A stretch of DNA of 57,347 bases from JAFNGF01 sp964567045. Its GTDB lineage: Bacteria > Planctomycetota > Phycisphaerae > Sedimentisphaerales > Anaerobacaceae. The position numbers and the translations under genes were made by a program. Position 1 is the first letter of the stretch. Each line of letters begins with the position of its first letter. Of this stretch, positions 43,401-52,200 are shown piece after piece. The stretch is from positions 1 through 57,347 of the forward strand of contig CAZMLE010000020.1 of the NCBI GenBank assembly GCA_964567045.1. Direction: 5' to 3'. The notes under the pieces were generated by a model, which saw only the letters and a program-made list of their open reading frames with translations, was not told the DNA's origin and did no database searches.

Positions 43401-43899
43401 CCTGGAGAATCAGACCTATATCTGCAAACTTCAAGACAGCCAGGCTGCTGCGTTCGTCTTTGCCCAAATTGTCCAGCAGCCGCTCAATGTCATCCGGCGT
43501 TTTGGCGTACTGATGCAGCTCAATAACAGTTTGCGCCATTTGTCGGCCCAGGCCAGGCCAGTTAGCTGATGGTCCGAAAATCTTCAGCTTATTAGTATTG
43601 TCGCGCAAGATTCGCTGGATTATCATTTGTTGGCCGACCCGCGAAAGGGCCGGCCGGGCTGTATTTTTACCCAACAACCAGAATTGCAGGCGGTCAAAGG
43701 AAAGCACACTTAATCTATTGTAGCCGGCTATCGCTTTATCGGCTAAGATGGCACGCTCAGCCTGATATGTAGCCTGCTCGGGCACCAGCAGAATCAACGG
43801 GTGGTTATTGTCCGGCGATAGCAAGGCATCGGCTATTGCTCTTATGCAATAGCTGGTTTTGCCCGTACCGCTTCTGCCGAGAATAAACTGAACCGCCAT
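40423..43899 (-). CDS. addB: Helicase-nuclease subunit AddB with iron-sulfur nuclease
   Basis: 1158 aa. N-terminus MAVQFILGRSGTGKTSYCI (P-loop), RLSVLSFDRLQFWLL; middle with FIPPNLDQVLVGSIERSRHPDLKAAFLIGATQKQFP; C-terminal nuclease with LSNFAKCPYKHFAQHIL, ALIFDYKR and the closing cysteines SPCTYCRYKPLCRFDW, which together with the first Cys should hold a 4Fe-4S cluster as in AddB. The start at 43899 was chosen because upstream codons (MTIDNWG) come from an AATTGT repeat tract. First gene of addB-addA. Confidence 0.94.
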   Translation of the reverse strand: MAVQFILGRSGTGKTSYCIRAIADALLSPDNNHPLILLVPEQATYQAERAILADKAIAGYNRLSVLSFDRLQFWLLGKNTARPALSRVGQQMIIQRILRDNTNKLKIFGPSANWPGLGRQMAQTVIELHQYAKTPDDIERLLDNLGKDERSSLAVLKFADIGLILQEYLKFIEGRFIDPDIQLTRACRAVPRANFARGAKLWVDGFAGFTAGELAMLAELLKVVAQAQIALCLDASDVDLAGQGIDSCERNGLFSPTQRTYAALLEVVKKTKLQLREPIILSRQIRFARCPQLAHLEANIFADSQVVKGRQHGGHKLQVPKIPAAGNIRIVSAPNPRAEVKFVARRIQQLVKEKNYRYRDIAVIASDIDRYEHYIRAYFDDYGVPFFIDKPKPLSQHSAIQLIHSALRVVTGGFSNSDIFAYLRTDLVPIARCDVDLLENYCIAFGIAGSDWTSQQPWPFAGKNSEEFNEQQVQQIRRQAIGPLLKLRQELYSGDTSAGNVSPEMFTRAIFDFLDCLNVKKTLACWIEESAEQKDYGAVDEHRQVYNKLVNIFDELVEVFTGQAMSPQDYLAIINSAFSQLTLAFIPPNLDQVLVGSIERSRHPDLKAAFLIGATQKQFPVPISFDSILTDDDRSAAESVDFLLSPPTRQTLVDRQYLAYIALTRPSEFLCVTYPVLDDKASAISRSPFLADVESLFDNLGEESIAAEQIEIGKVQGETELEDLLCRSLGKDAVASQRDNGGQLYALLDGVCLDQQFAHVGARVVSAINYQNLAQLDGGVVEEFFGQQISTSATRLSNFAKCPYKHFAQHILELRERKEFKFEPLDVGFFYHRVLDALLKRLNADGKNFAVIQDKELLAFVRDEIAGLIQTDAFISNFARRSGHNAFIIHCAGEYLEDCVLAIAEMVRAGSFRPSLSEVSFGEDGAVLGRWELTLAKGQLLFLNGKIDRLDIADVGSKKLALIFDYKRKEESFDWSEFYHGLDMQLPIYMLAVRNATRSKIKDVAGAFYMPVEAKLTEAALDELEKKKEKFDRKARGIFDGEFFRHLDGAVDSGWSRFYNFFVSKENGQYGRNTDSGALKPGDFEKFLQFTKAKILQLAEGILSGKIDVNPYYLNKTSPCTYCRYKPLCRFDWQINDYNFLASLNKLQVLDKIGTLDG

Positions 43900-43900
43900 G

Positions 43901-43962
43901 CCCCAATTGTCAATTGTCAATTCACAATTGTCAATTTACAATTGGCAATTAGAATTTAAGAT
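43901..43962. repeat. AATTGTCAATT short tandem/palindromic tract
   Basis: CAATTGTCAATT, TCACAATTGTCAATTTACAA and TTGGCAATT: five or six near copies of a self-complementary decamer directly before addB. It may act as a hairpin at the end of upstream mRNA or be a degenerate mobile repeat. Confidence 0.6.
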
Positions 43963-44004
43963 ATGCCGTGCAGAACGCATACTGAAAACATGACGAGGCT
44001 CTGG

Positions 44005-45003
44005 TTACCTCAAGCCTGGCACTTTCTTGGGCCATGGCAGATTGAGGATGTGTGTGATCCGGCTGACCAAAGCACTTTTTGATTCTACTACCCCCACGAG
44101 AGATAATCCCAAGCCTGGGTCCTTAAGGTCCAAACCGGCGACGTTCGTTAGGGTCTCTGGATACCACCGCGTTTTTTCGCCGACCGCCGCCAGGACGTTT
44201 TCATCGACTGCCTGGTCGCGTACCGTCCGGATTACCGAATTGACAAGCCACAACAGCGGATTATAGAAATAGGCGATCTGCAAAATAGTCTGCACCAGAT
44301 TTAGTCCGAGATCACCGCGTTTTATATGAGCAAGTTCGTGGAGCAAAACCGAGCGCAGGTGTCTTGAGCCTAAGCTCACTGCCAGGTTGCGAGGAACCAG
44401 AATTACGGGGCGAAGCAAGCCGCACACTATCGGGCTCATTGCATCTGTGGAAACCCGTAAGCGAACTTTTCTCTTCACCCCCATGCAGGTGCGGCAGTAG
44501 TTCAAAATATCTTTCATCAAAGCGTTAGCTTCCCGCGCCTGCCCGACAATTCTTCTGGCAAGAAGCGTCTGTCTGACGAGCAATAACACCATAACCGCCA
44601 CAATGGCCAGCCAGATCAGGAATATGGTTCCCTGCCACGTTATCTTGGGCAGCACCGCTGCGATTTCTACAGGATCCCGCGGATGCAATTGCTGCAAAAT
44701 CTCTTGAGCTTGTGACACTGGCAGGATTTCTGCCGGCGTGATGGGACTCATGCTCACAGATGCCAGGTCACCCTTAAGGCTATAGTCCATTCTCACAAAC
44801 CATGATACAGAGACCGGTAGCAACAACTGCATCGGTACGAGCATCCACATCCAATACCGTATCGCCGCCCGTACTCTCTTGCGGAGCAGCAGTTCAACCA
44901 GCAGCAGGATAGCCATCAGTGCGCTGGACCGAATAAAGAGCGGCCAGGCAAATTCGACAAACGCCTTACCTATTGAATTTATATACTCCAGCATCTCACT
45001 CAT
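44005..45003 (-). CDS. M56 (BlaR1/MecR1-like) membrane metallopeptidase
   Basis: 332 aa. Four hydrophobic segments (AFVEFAWPLFIRSSALMAILLLVELLL; YWMWMLVPMQLLLPVSV; IFLIWLAIVAVMVLLLV; plus one near 260) around a cytosolic zinc-protease domain with HELAHIKRGDL; the downstream Glu in VDENVLA fits the third ligand. Family members cleave repressors or membrane regulators. No BlaI-like repressor is adjacent and no penicillin-binding sensor domain follows, so the target is unknown. AGGTGG before the ATG at 45003 decides the start over 45075. It follows the sigma/anti-sigma pair by 90 bases and may share its regulation. Confidence 0.87.
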   Translation of the reverse strand: MSEMLEYINSIGKAFVEFAWPLFIRSSALMAILLLVELLLRKRVRAAIRYWMWMLVPMQLLLPVSVSWFVRMDYSLKGDLASVSMSPITPAEILPVSQAQEILQQLHPRDPVEIAAVLPKITWQGTIFLIWLAIVAVMVLLLVRQTLLARRIVGQAREANALMKDILNYCRTCMGVKRKVRLRVSTDAMSPIVCGLLRPVILVPRNLAVSLGSRHLRSVLLHELAHIKRGDLGLNLVQTILQIAYFYNPLLWLVNSVIRTVRDQAVDENVLAAVGEKTRWYPETLTNVAGLDLKDPGLGLSLVGVVESKSALVSRITHILNLPWPKKVPGLR

Positions 45004-45093
45004 AAGCTGCCACCTAACTATTATGACGGTGCGGCAGCCAATTTTATTACAGGAAAATCTTTTCCTTGCTGGCATACAGATGAGGCAGGCGTG

Positions 45094-46002
45094 CTATTCT
45101 TTCTCGGCTGTGCCCTGCCGGTGATGCTCCGGAGTGCCGATGTATCCCGGCTCGCCCGACCTATCCTGGTCCGGCCCAAATATCTCCTTGATAAGCAGCT
45201 TTATTTCTTTCTCGGTAGGATATGCAGCTACCTGCATGCCCTCGAATTTGTACTGGTCTTGCGGCTTTTCCTTGAAATAGTACTCAGTTCTTTTGGGCAG
45301 ATCAGACTTGGCATCGACAAAGATACGGCACTTGTAGAAGGACCCTTCTACAGTCCAGGTCAGGTCATACACTTGGGTACCAGGAACGGACGCCCCCGTA
45401 TCTTTATCCGGCACTTTACTCCACCGGCTGCCCTTGGGAGCGGAATCCATATCGGCAAAAGGTACAAGCTCGAAGACATCCGTTATCGAACGCTCGAGCT
45501 TGATAACTGCCTCTGCAGCGAGTCTTTCCGTGCTGACAGCATCCGAAGTCGAATACCTTGTCTTCTTGAGCCGATTTGGAATATCAAACAGATCAAATTT
45601 TGCCTGCGCACCTGTTTGCGATTTATACATTACGACCTTTAACGTGCGTGATGTCCACACCTGCTGGATTGGTTCGGCTTCCGCGTCGGTATAGGTTGAG
45701 ACACAGAGATTTTCAGCCTTCTGCAGGGCCTGGTAAACCTGACCAAGCTCGACAGCCTTTGGCGACAGTGCTTTGAAGAATAGAGTATAAGCTACCACTA
45801 CCACTGCGGCCATCGCGGCAAACTTCATGACTCTGGGAAAGACCACTATTTGCCGCATAGTTCGTCCGAGGCCGGCTGATTCCTCTGGCGCAGATTCTTC
45901 CAAAGCCGCAAAAGCGTCGTCCAGAATGCGTTTATCCGTCTCGATCCTTGTAGTGAGTTGGAATTGTCTGATTGCACGCTCTAAGTTGTCTGCGGGATTC
46001 AT
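45094..46002 (-). CDS. Anti-sigma factor-like membrane protein
   Basis: 302 aa. Short N-terminal cytoplasmic part (about 1-58), one membrane helix (VMKFAAMAAVVVVAYTLFF) and an extracytoplasmic domain of about 220 residues with VWTSRTLKVVMYKSQTG and YDLTWTVEGSFYKCRIFVDA, resembling LolA/outer-membrane lipoprotein-sorting-like domains found in planctomycete anti-sigma-type proteins. The start overlaps the sigma stop (ATGA), the basis for calling it anti-sigma-like. No zinc motif. Confidence 0.65.
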   Translation of the reverse strand: MNPADNLERAIRQFQLTTRIETDKRILDDAFAALEESAPEESAGLGRTMRQIVVFPRVMKFAAMAAVVVVAYTLFFKALSPKAVELGQVYQALQKAENLCVSTYTDAEAEPIQQVWTSRTLKVVMYKSQTGAQAKFDLFDIPNRLKKTRYSTSDAVSTERLAAEAVIKLERSITDVFELVPFADMDSAPKGSRWSKVPDKDTGASVPGTQVYDLTWTVEGSFYKCRIFVDAKSDLPKRTEYYFKEKPQDQYKFEGMQVAAYPTEKEIKLLIKEIFGPDQDRSGEPGYIGTPEHHRQGTAEKE

Positions 46003-46541
46003 TTTTTCATCTCTCCGTTTAATATTGTCCGCAGTTTGCTCAGGCCATAGCGGTATCGCCCCTGTACGGTACTGATTGAAATACCCTGCATCTTGGCTAT
46101 CTGTTTGAATTTCATGTCGGCCTTTAGGTGCAGCACTATTGTTTCTCGCTGCTCCAGAGGAAGCCGAGCCAACGCCCCGGCCAATAACCGCGATTCTTCG
46201 CTCAATATGGCTGATCGCTCTGGGCTTTCTGAATCTGAGCTAACTGGCCCCACCTCGTCGAGTTCGACTATGTGATGCTTCTTGGTGCGAAACCGGTCTC
46301 GCACCCGGTTGATAATGCTGGTTATCAAATACTTGCGTAAGCTGCTGTGGAGCTCTATCTTCCGCACACTCATCGCGAATGAAACAAAAACATCGTGCAG
46401 TACATCTTCTGCTAAGCCGGCATCGTGCAGCAGCGATGTGGCAACCGTAAGCATGTTGTCTTTGTACTTTTCATAGACGCTGCGCAGCGCCTCCTTGTCC
46501 CCCCGCTTAAGCCGCCAAAGTAGACGTTGATCTTCCAGCAT
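45999..46541 (-). CDS. ECF-type RNA polymerase sigma factor
   Basis: 180 aa. Region 2: YEKYKDNMLTVATSLLHDAGLAEDVLHDVFVSFA, LRKYLITSIINRVRDRFR. Region 4: ALARLPLEQRETIVLHLKADMKFKQIAKMQGISISTVQGRYRYGLSKLR. Standard ECF length without an insert, unlike the copy at 14560. It should direct genes controlled through the overlapping membrane protein, perhaps including the M56 peptidase downstream. Confidence 0.93.
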   Translation of the reverse strand: MLEDQRLLWRLKRGDKEALRSVYEKYKDNMLTVATSLLHDAGLAEDVLHDVFVSFAMSVRKIELHSSLRKYLITSIINRVRDRFRTKKHHIVELDEVGPVSSDSESPERSAILSEESRLLAGALARLPLEQRETIVLHLKADMKFKQIAKMQGISISTVQGRYRYGLSKLRTILNGEMKK

Positions 46542-46779
46542 GATAGGTTAGCCCGATCAGCCTCAAAATCAAAACCTCTAAATAATAAGACGGCCTCAGC
46601 GGCCTTTTTAGTTTAAGAAATTTGGCTGTTTTTGCCAGTTATATGCCAATCCTGATCCAGGACAAATTCTGCCGGGCCAACTTGACAACAAACGAGTTCG
46701 TAGATACGCTGGTGCAAAGTCATTTGAAGCATGAAGTCCGGCTGAATCTCTTCGGGATAAAGTGGGAGACAAAGTTACT

Positions 46780-46878
46780 GTGATCGCTTTCTTGCTTAGT
46801 CCACAAGAAGTCCTGGTAATCGTCGTTGTTACCGCTGTTGTGGTCTTTGTGCTTGCCCGCCGGCGGCCAAAACGCTGA
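46780..46878 (+). CDS. Possible small membrane protein
   Basis: A 32-codon frame from GTG reads (M)IAFLLSPQEVLVIVVVTAV then VVFVLARRRPKR: one strong transmembrane helix followed by a basic stop-transfer tail. GGGAG lies about 11 bases upstream; another GTG at 46762 would add six residues. No family recognised. The 46542-46779 stretch before it holds nothing I can support. Confidence 0.3.
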   Translation: MIAFLLSPQEVLVIVVVTAVVVFVLARRRPKR

Positions 46879-46904
46879 TATTCACCATCCCGCCGGCTAA
46901 TATT

Positions 46905-47336
46905 TTAACCGGGCAAATCTTCAGCCCAACTCTTCGCTCTTTGTTGCTTTAACAGGCTCCGGCGCCTTTTCGCTTTTAATCGCCGGTCGTGAGCGTGCTT
47001 AGGCACGCCGGTCTCTATCCGCGGTGGCCGGCTTTTTAGCGCCGCTGCCAAAAGCTCGCCAAGTCGTCCAACTGCCGCCTGGCGATTTGCCCTCTGGCTT
47101 CGGAATTTCTGCGAAACGACTCTTATCACGCCGTTTCTATCAGCCCGGCTGGCGAGTTTTTCTATTATTCGTCGCTTATGCGCCTCGCTAAGACTACTAC
47201 AGTTCGCCACATCGAAAAGTAGCGTTATGCGAGTGCTGAGCTTGTTCACGTTTTGTCCGCCCGGCCCACTGCTGCGGGAGGCCCTAAAGACCAGGTCGTC
47301 GTCAGAAATATAGATGCCCTGGGCGATTTCAATCAT
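46905..47336 (-). CDS. arfB: Ribosome-rescue peptidyl-tRNA hydrolase ArfB
   Basis: 143 aa release-factor-like protein that frees stalled ribosomes without a stop codon. The catalytic GGQ is in FRASRSSGPGGQNVNKLSTR (about 18-37), and the C-terminus is the basic tail that enters the empty mRNA channel (RRLKAKRRRSLLKQQRAKSW). The ATG at 47336 fits the family start (MIEIAQGIYI); a TTG at 47351 would add five residues. Confidence 0.93.
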   Translation of the reverse strand: MIEIAQGIYISDDDLVFRASRSSGPGGQNVNKLSTRITLLFDVANCSSLSEAHKRRIIEKLASRADRNGVIRVVSQKFRSQRANRQAAVGRLGELLAAALKSRPPRIETGVPKHAHDRRLKAKRRRSLLKQQRAKSWAEDLPG

Positions 47337-47563
47337 CAAACCAGTTTCCAACTGCCAAATTCAAATCTGTTTTCAATCTACCAAATCTGCCAGCTTAATC
47401 AAGGGATTCCGCGCCAACTGACGCAGCCGACCGGCATCCTGCAAATTATTTGCCTCTGCCGCTTTTGGTCTTGAACCGAAGCGGCAAGGACTTATAGTAT
47501 CGATTTGCCGACGTTGTGCCGGCGGCAAAACTATCAGATTTCCGCTTAATTCAGGAGAAACGA

Positions 47564-48457
47564 ATGAAAACGAGAAACGCAAAGACTACAATAGGATTGG
47601 CCATACTGGTCTGTGTGGCTCTGTTGGGGTATTGCCTATTATTGCCGCTGGCGCATTCGCAGCCAGCCGCCGCTGAGCAACCGGACAAGCCAAGCACTGA
47701 GGAATTAAGAGCGGGCAAGAATTTCATTCCTACCAAAGTCTACAGCGCCGAAGAAGATGAGCAGGTTCTCAAACTCTTTGAAGGGCTGCGTGTCGCCGAT
47801 GTTTCCGATGGGATGGATAAAGCCGGCCTATGTAATATCGGCTTGATGTCGCCGGAAATCCACGCGGCCTGGAAAGACACCCAGCACTTTGCGCATCGCT
47901 TTGTAGGCATTGCAGTGACGGTCCGGTACGTTCCCACGAACAAACCGCCGGCGCCCCTCTTGGAGACGAAGGAATTCGATCAGTGGGTCGGCAAGTGGTA
48001 TAGCGAACTTTCCAGTGAGCCGTTTGTTCCACTTATACGAAAGGGCACTGCGTTGGTCGTCGACGATGCGCCAGACTCCGATGTCGGCTCTATTGGCTCA
48101 AACAACATTATGGGCTGGAAGCTGCGCGGCTGCGTAGGAGTTGTCACCGATGCCACCGCCCGCGACACCGATGAAATTGCCACTGAGAAAATGCCCCTCT
48201 ATTTCCGCAAACCGGGGCGTGGGATTCGGCCTGGCCGAAATGAAATCGAATCGGTCAACCGCCCTATCGTCTGCGGCGGCGTTTTGATTGAGCCCGGCGA
48301 TGTCATCGTGGCCGACGGAGACGGCGTGATCGTAGTACCCCGCGCACAGGCTAAGGAAGTCGCCGAATACGCCAGGGCAATACTCGATGGCGACAAGGCC
48401 GGCCGGAGAAACCTATACAAACAACTCGGCCTGCCACAAGATGATTCAGTGAAATAG
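47564..48457 (+). CDS. RraA-like family protein, exported
   Basis: 297 aa with an N-terminal hydrophobic anchor (IGLAILVCVALLGYCLLLPLAHS), unusual for the cytosolic RraA family. The RraA fold is clear: LKLFEGLRVADVSDGMDKAG, GIAVTVRYVPT, GTALVVDDAPDSDVGSIGSNNIMGWKLRGCVGVVTDATARDTDEI, GVLIEPGDVIVADGDGVIVVPRAQA. The G..R.G.V.DG..RD region fits the pyruvate aldolase/RraA group, so it may be a 4-hydroxy-4-methyl-2-oxoglutarate aldolase-like enzyme or a decarboxylase; substrate unknown. AGGAGA supports ATG 47564. A C-terminal piece of a second copy lies at 49017-49151. Confidence 0.85.
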   Translation: MKTRNAKTTIGLAILVCVALLGYCLLLPLAHSQPAAAEQPDKPSTEELRAGKNFIPTKVYSAEEDEQVLKLFEGLRVADVSDGMDKAGLCNIGLMSPEIHAAWKDTQHFAHRFVGIAVTVRYVPTNKPPAPLLETKEFDQWVGKWYSELSSEPFVPLIRKGTALVVDDAPDSDVGSIGSNNIMGWKLRGCVGVVTDATARDTDEIATEKMPLYFRKPGRGIRPGRNEIESVNRPIVCGGVLIEPGDVIVADGDGVIVVPRAQAKEVAEYARAILDGDKAGRRNLYKQLGLPQDDSVK

Positions 48458-48502
48458 TCTCCGGACGCTGCTCATTTGCCTGGCCACGGGTACGGACTAA
48501 AT

Positions 48503-48859
48503 TTACATAAGGAGCATAGGAAGTGGCTTGAGCTCTCTTCTAATAGGATCAAGAATCATTCCCAGAGCCTCTATTGTTGTGGCACCCAACAAAAATACGC
48601 CTTTATATCCAAATACAACCGGCGCTGCTCGGATCTTATCTCCATATCCAAAATATGCATTGCCAATGGATTTTTTGACAACCTCGCCGTTGGCCAAAAT
48701 AAACTCATGGGAAGAGGTGGGCTTTATACCCAGTTTTTTTAAGATATTCTGAGGCACCACTGAATATACTGCACCTGAGTCCACGAGAAACTCAAATTCT
48801 TGGGATTTCTTGGGCTGTTCAGGATTTATAACCTTTACCTTCAAGAATGTGATGCTCAT
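48503..48859 (-). CDS. Retropepsin-like clan AA aspartic protease
   Basis: 118 aa single-domain protein: FEFLVDSGAVYSVVPQNIL (D-S-G-A in the place of the catalytic DTG/DSG), ILANGEVVKKSIGNAYFGY, VFLLGATTIEALGMILDPIRRELKPL. The size fits one half of a pepsin, so it should act as a homodimer. Stand-alone bacterial members exist and their targets are unknown. The gene is AT-rich compared with its neighbours and lies between an intact RraA-like gene and the fragment of another, which suggests insertion. No toxin/antitoxin partner seen. Confidence 0.85.
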   Translation of the reverse strand: MSITFLKVKVINPEQPKKSQEFEFLVDSGAVYSVVPQNILKKLGIKPTSSHEFILANGEVVKKSIGNAYFGYGDKIRAAPVVFGYKGVFLLGATTIEALGMILDPIRRELKPLPMLLM

Positions 48860-49016
48860 GACATCACCATATCCCTATATTCTCTTTATTTGTTCAAAGC
48901 CACAAAAAATTACTCAAACTGTTACTATCACAACATCAATTCTATCACATGTTGCCATTAAATCATACCGAAATTTACAAAATTTCCAAACTCAAATGGA
49001 CAGCGAAACACCCCTT

Positions 49017-49151
49017 CGCTTTATCGTTGTCCCGCGGATACACACAAAGGAATTAGCTGAATACGCCCGGCCAACGCTTGATGGGGATAAGGCTGGACGC
49101 TGGCAGTTGTATAAAAAGCTCGGCCTACCGCCCGACGACTCCGTTGAATGA
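49017..49151 (+). pseudogene. C-terminal fragment of a second RraA-like gene
   Basis: Reads RFIVVPRIHTKELAEYARPT then LDGDKAGRWQLYKKLGLPPD, matching the last 40 residues of the intact gene (VIVVPRAQAKEVAEYARAIL, LDGDKAGRRNLYKQLGLPQD). Upstream (48860-49016) is AT-rich and unrelated. No start or remaining domain. Confidence 0.75.
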
Positions 49152-49226
49152 AGAACTTAGAATGGAGAATTAAGAAACAAGAGTTTTTACTGACTTCTAC
49201 ATTCTCAATTCTTAATTCTAAATTCG
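49152..49226. repeat. Inverted repeat AGAATTAAGAA / TTCTTAATTCT
   Basis: GAACTTAGAATGGAGAATTA on the left pairs with CATTCTCAATTCTTAATTCT on the right around a loop with GAGTTTTT. It lies between the RraA fragment and the end of the C10-protease gene and may work as a two-way transcript end. Confidence 0.5.
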
Positions 49227-49231
49227 GCAGA

Positions 49232-52200
49232 TTATTCTGCTCTTGGGCAATTGCCCGGAAGCGCCGCGTCTTTCTTCTTCCAGTTGTTCACCAGAATGGT
49301 TAAGTCACCCGTGAAGACACGGTACTTGTTCATGCCGCCCGAATCCTTGTGGTCGATGTCTGCGCAGGGGTCAAGAGTCGCGTCGCCACCTTTCTTCCGC
49401 CAATTGGCTACAATCAGACTCAGATCGCCGGTGAAAACACGGAACTTGTTGATGCCGCCCGAATCTTTGCCGTCGACATCTCCATCACATTGATATGGGG
49501 AGCACCAGCAAAATGGCTCTCCGAGAGATAGCCAGTCCGCGTAGGGGGTGTTGGATATCGGGAAAGAAAACTCGTAGGGTCCGATGTCAATTCTTTTCAT
49601 CGCGACTCTTGGATTCCCAGCTAAATCGGTTTCGTTCGGGTCTAGTAATAAACTCGGGTCTCCGGTATTTACACACGGCGAGTTCCATCTGAGACTATAA
49701 TCCCCTTCATTCGGATCGGCAAATAGTGGGTCAATATTTATATTGGTGTTACCTTCATACCCGCCTTCCACATCACTGGATGAGACGCGCACGTACCCGC
49801 CGTGCTCGCCGATCTGGTTCGGGCAGTTATTCCAAAGGATACAATTCCTCATAGTTGTACCGCCGGAGGTGAAGTGCATCACAGCTTCCCCGTTGTCTGA
49901 CACATTTGCCACGAATGTACAGCTCTGAATATTCGGGTTGCTCTTTACCCCGGGGATTGGCAACCAGTAGCATCGCGTGGGTCCCCATGGCGGGTTCTCC
50001 CAATAGCAAAATTTTTGCCAGCGATCAGTTTCTGCAACCGTGCAAATTGCCCCCGCTACATTGTGGGCAGAATTATTCGCGAAAACGCAGTTGACTATCT
50101 TTGGATCACCACAATAGATATATATAGCGCCCCCTTCACCATCACCGTCAGGTACCTTTATAGTAAAACTTTGTTCTATTATGGCGAGTCCCATACCCCC
50201 CGTAAGAACGCATTTCTTTCCCGCGGACGCCACAGCACCATTCTTACTGAATGTGCAGCCAATCAGGATGGGGTCGCTATCGTAAACGTAGATTGCGCCG
50301 CCACAGACTGCAGAATTTTGCCGGAATACACAGTTCCTTATACTTGGACTGCTGAGGTCCGTGCAAAAAATGGCTCCCCCTAAGCACTCGTGGCCGTTGA
50401 CAATAGTCAGACCGGCAACGCCTGCATGCGTAGATTCTCCGCCGTGAAAATTGAAACCGCGGTGAGGATTTTTGCTCAGCCCTTGGCAGTCAATAATAGT
50501 GGTCTGCACCACAGAAAAGTCAAATGGGTCTCTGCTCTGGACGGTGATTGCTTTACCTTGGAAATCAAGGTCTCGGTTTCCGTCTCCAGCATAAGTGCCA
50601 GGTAAAATGATCACTGTTTCCCCAGGGAACGCAGTGTGTATAGCTTCCTGGATAGCGTCAAATGGATGGTCTGTGGAACCGTCCTCGCAAGGATCACTTA
50701 TAGTGGGGTCACCAGGTCCTGGATCGTTGGGAGAATCATCGTCAACGATGATTAGACCGAATCGAAGCGTGCCGGTGAAATTGACTGCTGGCCACACATT
50801 TCCTGACCAATGCCGCGAATCTTCAGAAGTGCCTGTCCGCACTTCATTTACGTCGGGAGTGAAAACATATCTCATCTTCGATACCCATATCTTGTATGTG
50901 GTACTTCGATCTAATCCCCGGAAGTAGTATATACCGTTGTTATTGGTTTCAGCCTCGCACGGATCATCCATCCCCTTCTGAGCATAGACCGTGGCATTGA
51001 CTACAGGCTTACCATCCGTATCCAGGACTCGGCCGCTGATAATCTCTCCGGTCTCGGTAGCGAAAATGTTGTAGATGCACATGACTACGGACTTGAAGTT
51101 GTAATTGTCTTCTGGGGTGTTGAAATCCGGTAGGTTATACCAGCAATCGTCGGCTCCAGACCAGCCTATGTTAAGATGGTGGTACAAGGTTGTAACATTA
51201 TAGCCGTACCCATCACAGACAACCGCGTGTCCAATGTCTTCTCCTTCCTTTGAAATGCCGGTCAGTCCCAGGATAACGGGGCTGTTCGCGTCAAGATTGG
51301 GATTAATCATCGCGACTAATTGGTCCCCTATATTGAAACCATTGTTGTACCCATAGATCGCATTCGCATACCTGAAGGTCTCAGTCAGTGCAGTCTTTAT
51401 TTTGAACAACTGCGAGATACCGGCTCGTTCGGGGCCATAGTATTTCATTCCGACAGAAATTCCGGTGTCGTAACAAAGGGACCCTATTGCCTTGCGCTGA
51501 CTGTCGTTTGTGTCACAATCAGGCTGAGGGACCATAAGGTCCCATACATAGGCTCCCCCATTACCGTCACCGCCCTTGAGTATTACAAGAGGCCAATTTG
51601 GGTAGCCTTCCACTGTGATTGAGAACTTCTTCTTACCATCAGGCTGGGAGGGGTCTTCATCATTGGGTTCAGTTGGATGCTTATGCCATCTTATCAATTG
51701 CGCCATAGCAGTGGCGACACAGCCGGAGGGATAGTTATTAGGATCACCGGGATCACCAGGTGGCGTGAAATAATTGTAGCAAGCGCGAGACTCAATATCC
51801 CAAGTTAGGGGATTGAACCTTAAGCAAACACCTCTCTGGTCCCACTTGCTGTCAACCAGTGGAGCGACGCGAAGGTCAGAAGGACGGTTGGAGTCACAAA
51901 TCGCGGGCGGTTCCGTTAGTGCAAATTCATCCCCTGGTGTCTCTGCAAGGCTGATAAGGTATCTCCATTTTTTCTGGTCATCACTAACCGCTCCAATTGA
52001 GGTCATTATCGGAGGGCTGAACTTGCTGGGACGCGCTATAGTTCGCCCGTTGAGGTCGTTAGTTACTAACTCCGCGAGGGGATTATCTACTGAGGCATCA
52101 TAAGTACCATCATCAGCGAACCCAATGATCGGCTCAATCAAATCGTCAGCCGAGACAATCACAAACCCGGATGGGTTCAAATAGACGATGTAGTAAGCCG

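Noticed and set aside
46590..46610. Terminator GGCC-TCAGC-GGCC-TTTTT
   Set aside because: The stem is only four pairs and no plus-strand gene lies upstream of it.
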